Assembly (NCBI GenBank): GCA_003669585.1
Contig: QWOQ01000015.1
Span: 186,001-250,000, forward strand
Direction of reading: 5' to 3'
DNA from: Planctomycetota bacterium
GTDB taxonomy: Bacteria; Planctomycetota; Planctomycetia; Pirellulales; UBA1268
DNA: 64,000 nucleotides
The notes below the pieces were generated by a model. The model searched no databases, was not told the origin of the DNA, and was given only the letters and a program-made list of their open reading frames with translations. Within the stretch, counting starts at the first letter, position 1. Every line of letters begins with the position of its first letter. The translations under genes were made by a program, and so were the position numbers. Below are positions 19,695 to 28,422 of this stretch, piece by piece.

Positions 19695-20333
19695 ATGGTT
19701 GAGACACTTTCGATTTCCAATGGGGCCAAAAGCCCCGAACCGATTGCAGGTGCGGGAATCCCTCCAAGCGAAAAAGCATGGCAATCGACATTTGATGTTG
19801 CACATCGATATGTTGATTTTCTGGAACATCACGGAACTCCTGAACAGCGTGCTCGCTGGGATGATTTTCATGGACGCGTGGTGCTCAGCGAATCACAGAA
19901 AGTGCTACTGGGATCGTTTACTCGCACAATGCCTGTATTGGTGCTGGCGGGAGCTTGGTGTGGAGACTGCGTGAATCAATGTCCGATTTTTGAACATTTC
20001 GCAAGCGTCTCACCAGCGATCGATCTTAAATTTCTCGATCGAGACGCACGGCCTGATATTGCAGCGCATCTCAAGGTCTGTGGCGGTCAGCGGGTGCCGG
20101 TTGCGGCGTTTTTCAGCGAAGACTTTTTCCCAATGCTCACCTATGGCGACAGAACAATTTCAGCCTACCGCACAGCGGCTCTTGCACAGCTTGGCCAGTC
20201 GTGCGCCACTGGGATTGTGCCTCCCAAGGCAGACGCAATTGAGGCAGTTGTTGCGGATTGGCTTGACCAGTTTGAACGAGTGCAACTCATGCTTCGATTG
20301 TCGGGACGTTTGCGAGAATTACACGGAGACTGA
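19695..20333 (+). CDS. Thioredoxin-family protein
   Basis: 212-residue cytoplasmic protein with a thioredoxin-fold core VLVLAGAWCGDCVNQCPIFEHFA carrying the redox motif W-C-G-D-C at 88-92, and the cis-proline region QRVPVAAFFSED. WCGDC rather than WCGPC is seen in thioredoxin-like proteins of unknown partner. About 75 N-terminal residues precede the fold (RYVDFLEHHGTPEQRARW). The start is well supported by AAGGAG upstream. The next gene starts 34 bases downstream and may be co-transcribed. Confidence 0.8.
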   Translation: MVETLSISNGAKSPEPIAGAGIPPSEKAWQSTFDVAHRYVDFLEHHGTPEQRARWDDFHGRVVLSESQKVLLGSFTRTMPVLVLAGAWCGDCVNQCPIFEHFASVSPAIDLKFLDRDARPDIAAHLKVCGGQRVPVAAFFSEDFFPMLTYGDRTISAYRTAALAQLGQSCATGIVPPKADAIEAVVADWLDQFERVQLMLRLSGRLRELHGD

Positions 20334-20367
20334 CCGATCCCATGAACACTTTGAGCATCATGAATGG

Positions 20368-20847
20368 ATGTGGTCAATGACCAGTCGTGAACGTTGGACC
20401 ATCTATCCACTTCTTTTTTTATCTCTGGGCCTGGGAACTCGTCTGGCGATCGTGCCTACCGGCCGATTTGCAGCTGTGAAAGTTGATGACTTCGAGGCAA
20501 AGCGAGTTGTCTGTCAGGAATTAATTATTGAGGATGATCGCAAAACAGTGGTCATTCATCTTGGTCGCCTTGAAAAAGATGGTGGTGGTCGCATTGAAAT
20601 TGCCGATGCGAGTGGCGAAACTCGTGCGGCGATTGGTACGCAACGCGAACAACCAGGCGGCGTGATTGAGATATCGAACTCTCAGGGAGAAACGATCGTT
20701 ACAGTGTCAGCAGATGAACTCGGTGATTATGGAAGAATTCTTGTTCGCGACGTCGGTGGTACGCATCGACGCGTGACGCTCGATGCGCGAGTTCCGAAGG
20801 AACCCGCTCCTTCATTCCCCGTTGAGTTGCGAGACGAAAAACCTTGA
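20368..20847 (+). CDS. Hypothetical membrane-anchored beta-repeat protein
   Basis: 159-residue protein. One N-terminal hydrophobic segment (IYPLLFLSLGLGTRLAIV) acts as signal or anchor. The body alternates short strands with acidic turns, for example IIEDDRKTVVIHLGRLEKDGGGRIEIADASGETRAAIG and GGVIEISNSQGETIVTVSADELGDYGRI, which read as imperfect repeats of a D/N-x-x-G-E-T strand-turn unit. This style resembles short parallel-beta proteins of planctomycetes, but no named family fits. The start is the ATG at 20368 (or 20377). The frame is open far upstream, but those residues are not plausible. Confidence 0.65.
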   Translation: MWSMTSRERWTIYPLLFLSLGLGTRLAIVPTGRFAAVKVDDFEAKRVVCQELIIEDDRKTVVIHLGRLEKDGGGRIEIADASGETRAAIGTQREQPGGVIEISNSQGETIVTVSADELGDYGRILVRDVGGTHRRVTLDARVPKEPAPSFPVELRDEKP

Positions 20848-20929
20848 CGAATAGTGTGAGAGTGTGACGTCGTCCGATACAGTTTTGCAGTCTGCAAAAA
20901 CTGTTCAAATTTTTGAAAAAAGGTACTTC

Positions 20930-22249
20930 ATGCAACGATCACAAAGAAGGCAACCGCAAAGGTTGCGGCAGCGTCTTTCAATATGGATTGTGATTGCTGT
21001 GTTCAGCCTAATTTCTGCGTTAGTTCCAAAGCAGAGCGATGCGTTTGAAGGTATTTCTGAACGGGATTGGCCATGGTGGCGGGGACCACACCACAGCGGC
21101 GAAGCACCCAAAGGATCGAATCCTCCCCAAACGTGGTCCAATGAAAACAATGTCCGTTGGAGTGTCGATATTCCTGGGAGGGGGCATGGCTCTCCGACGG
21201 TGGTTGGAGAGCATGTCTATCTCGCGAGTTGCGATGAATCTCTCGGCAGTCAGTCGATCTACGCGTTTGATAGAACTAACGGAAAAATCATTTGGTCAAA
21301 AAAGATCCACGAATCTGGGGCAATTCGAAAGAACGAGCGTTCGACGGGTGCCTCGAGCACAATCGCCTGCGATGGTCAGCGACTCTTCATCAATTTTCTC
21401 AATTCAGATGCGGTTTTTACGACCGCACTCTCGCGGAGCGGAGAGCAACTCTGGCAAACAAAACTGACCGACTACGTGATTCATCAAGGGTATGGTTCAT
21501 CACCGTGTCTTTACCGCGAAACGGTGATTGTCTCGGGTGACAACAAGGCAGGCGGAGCCGTGGCTGCACTCGATCGAAAAACTGGAGCGGTCGTCTGGAA
21601 GAGAACGAGACCGGCGACGCCCAACTATGCATCACCAGTGGTTCACATGCTCAACGGTCAAGATCAATTGATCTTAACCGGCTGCGATCTCGTGAGCAGT
21701 TATGATCCGCACACCGGAGAGACTCTCTGGGAAAGAAAAGGAGCCACCACCGAATGTGTAACGACTACGGTGAGCGATGGCCATCGCATATTTTCATCAG
21801 GCGGTTATCCCCGCAACCACGTTGCGGCTATTCGCGCAGATGGTTCAGGAACAATTGACTGGGAAAATGAACAGCGATTGTATGTACCGTCGTTGCTGTA
21901 TCGAGACGGATTTCTTTACGCGGTTCTCGATGCTGGGATCGCGATCTGCTGGAAGAGCGAAACCGGTGAAGAGCAATGGAAATCGCGTTTGGGCGGAAAC
22001 TTCAGCGCCTCTCCGGTCTTGGTTGGCGATATGATTTTTGCGACCAGCGAAACAGGGCAGACACATATACTTCGTGCAATTCCTGAACACTTTGAGTCAA
22101 TCGCAATCAACACGCTTGGCGAGGAAGCATTTGCAACGCCTGCAATCTGCGGCGACCAGATTTTCTTCAGGGTAGCGTTCATGAAAGAAAATCTTCGACA
22201 AGAGAAACTTGTTTGCGTTGGGCTTCAAGACGAACAGCCTCAGAAATAA
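20930..22249 (+). CDS. PQQ-like beta-propeller repeat protein, exported
   Basis: 439-residue protein with a basic N-terminus and a hydrophobic signal segment (IWIVIAVFSLISALVPKQSDA). The mature part opens WPWWRGPHHSGEAPKGSNPPQTW, the standard start of planctomycete outer-membrane-biogenesis-BamB-like propellers (normally W-P-x-W-R-G-P-x-x-x-G). It contains repeated propeller blades such as AFDRTNGKIIWSKKI, ALDRKTGAVVWKRT, SYDPHTGETLWERKG and WKSETGEEQWKSRL. The protein is likely extracytoplasmic and used for binding rather than catalysis. I placed the start at 20930 because AAAAAAGG precedes it. It lies about 80 bases after the preceding gene on the same strand. Confidence 0.85.
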   Translation: MQRSQRRQPQRLRQRLSIWIVIAVFSLISALVPKQSDAFEGISERDWPWWRGPHHSGEAPKGSNPPQTWSNENNVRWSVDIPGRGHGSPTVVGEHVYLASCDESLGSQSIYAFDRTNGKIIWSKKIHESGAIRKNERSTGASSTIACDGQRLFINFLNSDAVFTTALSRSGEQLWQTKLTDYVIHQGYGSSPCLYRETVIVSGDNKAGGAVAALDRKTGAVVWKRTRPATPNYASPVVHMLNGQDQLILTGCDLVSSYDPHTGETLWERKGATTECVTTTVSDGHRIFSSGGYPRNHVAAIRADGSGTIDWENEQRLYVPSLLYRDGFLYAVLDAGIAICWKSETGEEQWKSRLGGNFSASPVLVGDMIFATSETGQTHILRAIPEHFESIAINTLGEEAFATPAICGDQIFFRVAFMKENLRQEKLVCVGLQDEQPQK

Positions 22250-22731
22250 TTCCAACGGGCCGAAGTGAGTCCCGGTGTACATACCATCTCGTAACGGCTT
22301 TTCAGATACTATGGTATCGTTCGCATTCCAGTTTCTGGGATGCTCAAGAGCGCAGTGGGCAAATGGGCGCAGTAGACGATAGGTGAAAACCTTCGCGATG
22401 TAATAAAAGCGAAGTTTTTGAGTAAGGTTGTTGCCTGAAAGTACAAGTATTCAAAAAATCCTAAAAATTCTATTCAATAGACTTTTCGCAGGCTGGTTGC
22501 GACCATTTTCTCAGACACGTAACTCTTTTGATAGTTGTCGATAAAAGCCCGTAATTCGAGATCTCGCTCTCCAGTTCTCCGATTTTTTCTTTCCGGTGCT
22601 TTCTGTTGCGTGCAGATTTCTGTATGAAGAGCATTGATTACAAAGCAGATTCTTTGAGTGGGTTCTTGACGATCGTCATGCGATTTAGCATAGTATCAAA
22701 TCCCGCGTTTGAACTCCAGAAGGAAAGCTCT
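22250..22731. other. Intergenic region, no gene recognised
   Basis: About 480 bases between the propeller gene and the basic hypothetical gene. The part at 22340-22440 is rich in purine runs, but no named RNA could be assigned. GAAGGAAAGC just before 22732 is a good ribosome binding site. Confidence 0.5.
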
Positions 22732-23250
22732 ATGGTTGATACTGTAATAGATCCTGATGTCAATGATACCGAAAACGACGAGTCTACGAAGGTTGTTGCT
22801 TTACCGTTGAATGAAAAAATAGCGGCCGCAGATGTGAAACAATTAACACCCAAAAAGTCGGTACACAAACCCGTAAGGAAGAAGGAAAAAAAGATGACTG
22901 AAGTGAACAAGAGCGAGGAAATTCGAAAAGTTGCAGCGGAACTCAAAGTGAAAGGCGAAACAGTTCGTCCAAAATCAATTATAGACATCCTCAAAAAACG
23001 TGGAATTAAAGTTGTGCCACCACAAGTTTCAATTGTGTTAAAAAATGCGGGCTATCGACCAGCGGGCAAGAGTCGCAAGCGCGCATCGAAAGCAGTCAAG
23101 CCAGCCGACAGCGGCAAGGTTTCGGCACCTGCTGGTAAAAGTGGCTCAGTGAATATCGACGAATTGCTTGCCGCTAAGAAGTTTGCAGTTGGATTTGGTG
23201 GCGTGGAAAAAGCAATTGCCGCGTTGAACGCATTGAATCGTCTCAGCTGA
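22732..23250 (+). CDS. Hypothetical basic protein with helical DNA-binding-like core
   Basis: 172-residue protein, acidic at first (MVDTVIDPDVNDTENDESTK) and then strongly basic (KKSVHKPVRKKEKKM). A helical segment follows, EIRKVAAELKVKGETVRPKSIIDILKKRGIKVVPPQVSIVLKNAGY, which reads as a winged-helix-like module. A proline/lysine linker and a final helix DELLAAKKFAVGFGGVEKAIAALNALNRLS complete it. The pattern suggests a small nucleoid or regulatory protein, but I do not recognise the family. The start at 22732 has GAAGGAAAG upstream. tRNA-Arg follows on the opposite strand. Confidence 0.65.
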   Translation: MVDTVIDPDVNDTENDESTKVVALPLNEKIAAADVKQLTPKKSVHKPVRKKEKKMTEVNKSEEIRKVAAELKVKGETVRPKSIIDILKKRGIKVVPPQVSIVLKNAGYRPAGKSRKRASKAVKPADSGKVSAPAGKSGSVNIDELLAAKKFAVGFGGVEKAIAALNALNRLS

Positions 23251-23299
23251 ACAGAGCTGGCAACGTCGAAAGAATGTTGATCTCGAAAATGCTTTGAAG

Positions 23300-23373
23300 T
23301 ACGCCCGGCAGGGTTCGAACCTGCAACCCTCGGTTCCGAAGACCGATGCGCTATCCAATTGCGCCACGGGCGC
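23300..23373 (-). tRNA. tRNA-Arg (anticodon TCG)
   Basis: Full cloverleaf on the minus strand: acceptor GCGCCCG/CGGGCGT, D-stem GCGC/GCGC, anticodon stem TCGGT/ACCGA around loop CTTCGGA (anticodon TCG, reading CGA), and T-stem GCAGG/CCTGC with loop TTCGAAC. Discriminator A. The 3' CCA is not encoded. 74 nt. Confidence 0.95.
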
Positions 23374-23787
23374 CCATGAATGGATCATGAACTGCTGGCA
23401 AGAATACCCTCAAGAGTGCGTTTTTTGAATCCACCCTTGTTCTTGCGGCGGAAAAAAACCCTCTGGTGGTTGCCGAAAGCCTGTTGGCTGGGCCAATCAA
23501 TCACTCGGTCTTCGCCCATCACCGGAACCTTCTGAGACCGAAGTAAGTGAGAAGCTTCTGCCGTAAAAGGATGTCGCTTGTGAGGAGCAGGCCTCAAAAG
23601 CTACGCTTGGGAAGAACTCGCTTTGGGCAAGCAGCGGGTTTTCACCAACAGCTCATTCGTTCTCTTTGAATTCATGAGGCCTGCGAGAGTTCGCTGCGAA
23701 TTTCGCATGAATTGTTCAGGCAGTTTCGGTCATCACCGGGACTGTTCTTGGTGAAGTTCGCACGTCGCAGCTTGCAGAAAAATATCT
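23374..23787. other. Intergenic region with one doubtful short ORF
   Basis: A minus-strand 70-codon frame (23385-23597) starts MRPAPHKRHPFTAEASHLL and is basic and arginine/lysine-rich, but has no recognisable domain. I do not call it a gene. The remainder up to the FHA gene shows nothing clear. Confidence 0.4.
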
Positions 23788-24462
23788 ATGGGATTCGTCA
23801 CGCTTCGCGTTTTGCATGGTGCTGATCGAGGAAAGATCTTCGATCGTCTTTCCACACCTGTGACGATTGGTCGCGAAGAAGGAAATTCGATTCAACTCAA
23901 CGACGAGCGAATTAGTCGATACCACCTCAAGCTTCAGGAAGACAACAACAAGATCGTGTTGACCGATCTTGAAAGCACCAACGGAACCAAGGTCAACGGC
24001 GAAGACATTCAGGTTCGAATCGTTCGATACGGTGACATGATTGGAGTTGGTCGTTCTTTGCTGTTAGTCGGTTCGCGGAGTGATATTGATCAGAGAATTG
24101 CGGAAATCGCTGCGAGGTTACCGCAGGAAAATGATTCACATCGGCAAAAAATTGTTGATAAGCTCGACAAGATTGATGGCAATGATTCGGATGTTGTCGA
24201 GGATTTGCAGCACGTTCGATCTCCGCTTCTGCCAGCAGAGCCGCCGCCACTTCCATCGCGGATGAGTCCATCGCAAGCTGCCGAATTCTCCGAACTCCTC
24301 GATTACATTCAAGCCGTTCTTCGAGAAGCCACCGAGAGCGTTGTGATGAGACCCGGTGGCGAGGAAGTGGGGCTCGATTTTGCGCAGTGGCAAACGGTGC
24401 TCGATCTTCAGTCACGAATTGCCTCTTTGCTACGCCAAGTTGGAAATCCTTCGGAATCATAA
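23788..24462 (+). CDS. FHA domain protein
   Basis: 224-residue protein. Residues 1 to about 95 form a forkhead-associated domain: TLRVLHGADRGKIFDRLSTPVTIGREEGNSIQLNDERISRYHLKLQ, then TDLESTNGTKVNGEDI, with the conserved G-R, S-R-x-H and N-G residues that bind phosphothreonine. The C-terminal half is a helical, acidic region with no known domain. FHA proteins connect Ser/Thr kinase signalling to partners, and planctomycetes have many such kinases. The ribosome binding site is weak. It is followed by dnaE on the same strand about 225 bases later; a functional link is not shown. Confidence 0.88.
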   Translation: MGFVTLRVLHGADRGKIFDRLSTPVTIGREEGNSIQLNDERISRYHLKLQEDNNKIVLTDLESTNGTKVNGEDIQVRIVRYGDMIGVGRSLLLVGSRSDIDQRIAEIAARLPQENDSHRQKIVDKLDKIDGNDSDVVEDLQHVRSPLLPAEPPPLPSRMSPSQAAEFSELLDYIQAVLREATESVVMRPGGEEVGLDFAQWQTVLDLQSRIASLLRQVGNPSES

Positions 24463-24688
24463 GGCTCATTCTCCCTTATTAGAGCGGATCGTATTTTCCA
24501 GGCGCTTCGCAGAACAGATTGAATTTCAGGCACCACCACCGCCGAACCCCTGCGGTGTCTCGCATCAGCGGTTCGGATGTCGCTAGAATCGGACTTTGGG
24601 TCCGAAATGCCTTCGCGCAATTGAACGTGCGTGGACCAAAGAGAATCTTCGGAACAATTTCGAAAACCTTTATTTTGCGAGCGCACGG

Positions 24689-27600
24689 ATGAGCACGCCC
24701 AGTTTTGTCCATCTTCATTGTCATAGCCATTACAGCCTGCTCGATGGCGCAAGCACGATTGATCGTCTCGTGTCACGCACCGTTGAACTCGGCATGAATG
24801 CCCTGGCGATCACCGACCATGGGAATTTGCACGGAGCGCTCGAGTTCTACACTGCGGCTCGAGAGGCCGGAATCAATCCGATCATTGGCTACGAGGCCTA
24901 TATCGCTCCGGGAAGTCGCTTTCATCGGGAAAGCGGTGGGCAGCGGGAGTCGAGTTACCATTTGACGCTGCTGGCAAAAAATAGAGTCGGCTTTCGCAAT
25001 CTGCTCGAACTCTCGACCAAGGCATTTCTCGAGGGCTTTTACTTTAAGCCGAGGATTGATAAGGAACTTCTCGAGGCCCACAGCGAAGGTCTTATCTGTT
25101 TGTCAGGGTGCCTTTCAAGTGAATTTAGCCGATCACTCATCGGTTCGTCGCGTCAGCAACGTGAGTCGCTCGAAGAGGGAAAGCGAATTGCGGGATGGTT
25201 CTCCAAGATTTTTGGTGATCGCTATTTTATTGAGATACAAAATAACGGACTTGAATTGCAGCAGATGGTCATGCAGTCGGCACTGGAAATTTCGAAAGAA
25301 ATGGGACTTCCTTCCGTTGCCACCTGCGACTGTCACTATGTCAATCGTGAGGACGCAGAAGCGCAAGATATTTTGCTCTGCGTCAATACCGGACGTTTTC
25401 GAAGCGACGCCAATCGCATGAAAATGGACACCGACGAGTTTTATCTGAAGAGCCCCTCAGACATGCAGTTGGCTTTTCCAGAACTCGATGAATCTCTCGT
25501 ACGAAGCCAGCAGATTGCCGACTCGGTGTCGATTGAACTGGAGCTCGGAAAACGTCACTTCCCTGGATTTGATCTTCCTACTGGAGTCACTGCGAGCGAA
25601 CGATTGCGGTTGTTGTGCCTCGAGGGGCTTGCCGATCGATATGCCGACTTGCCCGAACGGTGGCAGGAAACTGCAGAGCTAGACAATCCAGCACAAGAGA
25701 AAAAGTTGCATTCGCATGTTCTCGAACGTCTCGATCGCGAACTTGGTGTAATCGATGCGCTTGGATACGCCAGCTACTTTTTGATTGTCTGGGATTTTGT
25801 GCGATACGCGAGAGAGAATGATATTCCTGCTGCGGCTCGCGGCTCGGGTGTTGGATCACTTGTGGCCTACTCGCTCTATTTATCGCACGTGTGCCCGTTG
25901 CGATACGACCTTCTTTTCGAACGTTTTCTTGACGTCAATCGTCGCGAGGCACCCGACATCGACATTGATTTCTGTAAGGCCCGTCGAGGCGAGGTGATTG
26001 ACTATGTCAAGCGGAAGTATGGCGAGCAGAATGTTGCGCAGATTGGAACCTTTGGAACTCTCGCGGCCCGAGCGGCAATTCGTGATGTGGGACGAGCTCT
26101 GGGGATGCCTATTCCGCGAGTCGATGCCGTGGTGTCGCTCGTTCCAGATCAATTGGGAATCTCGCTTGAGGAGGCAACAGCGCCCGGTACGCAACTCGCA
26201 GAGGCGTGCGACAAGGATCCGGCGGTGCACGAACTGGTCGACCTTGCAAGACGCATTGAAGGGCTTGCACGCAACGTCGGAACCCATGCCGCTGCAGTTG
26301 TGATTGCTGATCAACCGCTCGTGCAGTACGTGCCGTTACAGCGAGTGACCGGAAAAGATGAAGTTATCACGCAGTGGGCGATGGGAGATGTTGAGCGAGC
26401 CGGACTGATGAAGATGGATTTTCTCGGTCTGCGGTATCTCACCGTGGTTGCCAAAACTCTTTCGATTATCGAGGCCACAACAGGCAAAAAACTTGATCCC
26501 TACTCGTTTCCGCTCGATGATCAGAAGTCGTTCGACCTGTTGTGTCGAGGGGAAACCAAGGGAATCTTTCAGCTCGAAAGTGGCGGTATTCGGGATCTTC
26601 TTCAGCGAATGAAGCCTGACAGTTTTCTTGACATTGTCGCGGTCAATGCACTCTATCGCCCGGGCCCACTCGAAGGAGGCATGGTCGATGATTACGTAGC
26701 GGTGAAACATGGCCGCAAGCGTGCGGAATACCGTCATCCTGTCATGAAGGAGATTTTTGAGGAAACGCACGGCGTGATGGTGTATCAGGAGCAGGTGATG
26801 CGAATCCTCGAACGTCTTGGGGGCATCGAACTCTCCAGCGCCTATACGTGCATCAAAGCGATCAGCAAAAAAAAGGCTGAGACGATCAACGCATTTCGGG
26901 AACAGTTTATAGAAGGGGCAACAGCCAAAGGACTCCCAGCTTCGCAGGCAAAGGAAACGTTTGGACTGATCGAAAAATTTGCTGGCTACGGATTTAATAA
27001 GAGCCACTCCACCGCCTATGCGCTGCTCGCCTGGCAGACGGCCTATCTCAAAGCACATTGGACGTTGGAGTTTATGGCGGCGTTACTGTCAGGTGATATT
27101 TCAGGGCGCAACTTCAAGAAGAAGGATTCGCTCGTGGAGCATGTGGAAGATTGTCGTCGGATGGGAATTGAAGTTTCGGTTCCAGATGTCAATACATCAG
27201 AGATTGAATTTTCAACAGCAGATGGGAAAATTCTTTTTGGATTGAGTGCGATTAAGGGCTGCGGAGCACAGGCTGCCGAAGCGATTGTGGCCGAACGACG
27301 ACGTGGCGGTCGCTATCAAGATTTAGGAGATTTCTGCGGTCGACTCGATTCAGCGGTGGTGAATAAAACGGCAGTAGAGAGCCTCGCTAAGGCAGGCGCT
27401 CTTGATGGATGTGGCGGGCATCGTGGTCAACTGCTCGCGGGTGTTGAAAGAGCGATGTCGGCCGGCTCTTCGCTCGCTGCAGATCGCAAGAGCGGGCAGA
27501 AAAATCTTTTTGCGGAAGTCGATGAGATCGTCGCATCACCCACGAGCCTTCCGGATGTTCCCGCGCTTTCGGATCGAGACATGCGTACGGCGGAAAAGGA

Positions 27601-28309
27601 GGTGCTTGGGTACTACGTTCACAGCCATCCACTCGACGAGCACCGGGAAACACTTTCGGCCATTGTCTCACAAACGGTTTCGGATCTTGCAAAGCTTCCG
27701 GCACGAAGTGAGGTTTGTCTTGGAGGTCTCGTTTCATCGCTCAAGTTGTCAAACATAAAATCTCCGCGAGCCGGTTCTGTCAATACGCGTTATGCAATGT
27801 TTGATTTGGAAGATATTGAGGGAGTTATTCGCACGATCTGCTGGCCGGAGGAATATGCGCGTCTCGGTGGGCAGATCGCAGCCGATGCGATTGTCATTGT
27901 ATCGGGAACGATTGATCGTCGTGCTGGAAGCGAAGAGACCAATCTGATCGTGAATGATCTCGTGTCGATTGTAGATATTGGAAAACGGCCAGTGAAGGCC
28001 GTCACCATGCGGCTCGATGAGTCAGAGCACGATCACTCGACGCTCGACAATGTGGCAAAGATTGTAAGGGATTTTCCGGGAAACGTTCCCTTGCGGATAG
28101 TGCTCACGCTTTGTGATGGTCGTAAGGTACTGCTCGAGGCGGATAGCAATAAAGTGACCTGGGGAGCCGAACTCCATCATCGACTTGCTGGATTGCTCGG
28201 TCCAGGAAGAGTTCGGGTGGCCGTTGTATTCGGGGGAGGACGACGCGAGGGGAGCGACGGAGGCCGCAGAACCGCTCCAAACCGTAGTCCAGAGAGGATT
28301 CGGTCGTAA
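24689..28309 (+). CDS. dnaE: DNA polymerase III subunit alpha
   Basis: 1206-residue replicative polymerase. An N-terminal PHP domain begins FVHLHCHSHYSLLDGAST and continues ALAITDHGNLHGALEFY. The polymerase catalytic core has PDIDIDF with D423 and D425, preceded by ARGSGVGSLVAYSLYLSHVCPLRYDLLFERFL. The fingers and Zn-like helix-hairpin region (GYGFNKSHSTAYALLAWQTAYLKAHW) is present. Near the C-terminus is an OB-fold region (SEVCLGGLVSSLKLSNIKS to GVIRTICWPEEYARLG). I chose the ATG at 24689, giving MSTPSFVHL, which matches family starts; the upstream extension is unlikely. Length is typical of the DnaE1 class. Confidence 0.95.
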   Translation: MSTPSFVHLHCHSHYSLLDGASTIDRLVSRTVELGMNALAITDHGNLHGALEFYTAAREAGINPIIGYEAYIAPGSRFHRESGGQRESSYHLTLLAKNRVGFRNLLELSTKAFLEGFYFKPRIDKELLEAHSEGLICLSGCLSSEFSRSLIGSSRQQRESLEEGKRIAGWFSKIFGDRYFIEIQNNGLELQQMVMQSALEISKEMGLPSVATCDCHYVNREDAEAQDILLCVNTGRFRSDANRMKMDTDEFYLKSPSDMQLAFPELDESLVRSQQIADSVSIELELGKRHFPGFDLPTGVTASERLRLLCLEGLADRYADLPERWQETAELDNPAQEKKLHSHVLERLDRELGVIDALGYASYFLIVWDFVRYARENDIPAAARGSGVGSLVAYSLYLSHVCPLRYDLLFERFLDVNRREAPDIDIDFCKARRGEVIDYVKRKYGEQNVAQIGTFGTLAARAAIRDVGRALGMPIPRVDAVVSLVPDQLGISLEEATAPGTQLAEACDKDPAVHELVDLARRIEGLARNVGTHAAAVVIADQPLVQYVPLQRVTGKDEVITQWAMGDVERAGLMKMDFLGLRYLTVVAKTLSIIEATTGKKLDPYSFPLDDQKSFDLLCRGETKGIFQLESGGIRDLLQRMKPDSFLDIVAVNALYRPGPLEGGMVDDYVAVKHGRKRAEYRHPVMKEIFEETHGVMVYQEQVMRILERLGGIELSSAYTCIKAISKKKAETINAFREQFIEGATAKGLPASQAKETFGLIEKFAGYGFNKSHSTAYALLAWQTAYLKAHWTLEFMAALLSGDISGRNFKKKDSLVEHVEDCRRMGIEVSVPDVNTSEIEFSTADGKILFGLSAIKGCGAQAAEAIVAERRRGGRYQDLGDFCGRLDSAVVNKTAVESLAKAGALDGCGGHRGQLLAGVERAMSAGSSLAADRKSGQKNLFAEVDEIVASPTSLPDVPALSDRDMRTAEKEVLGYYVHSHPLDEHRETLSAIVSQTVSDLAKLPARSEVCLGGLVSSLKLSNIKSPRAGSVNTRYAMFDLEDIEGVIRTICWPEEYARLGGQIAADAIVIVSGTIDRRAGSEETNLIVNDLVSIVDIGKRPVKAVTMRLDESEHDHSTLDNVAKIVRDFPGNVPLRIVLTLCDGRKVLLEADSNKVTWGAELHHRLAGLLGPGRVRVAVVFGGGRREGSDGGRRTAPNRSPERIRS

Positions 28310-28422
28310 GAGCCTGCCGACCACGTCCGGCAAATCCCTCCGGGCTCAATTTCTCGTTGCTTGTCCGACGATTTCAAACTACGGTTGGATCAGTTGCGCC
28401 GGCTTTTCGGGAGGGACTTTCA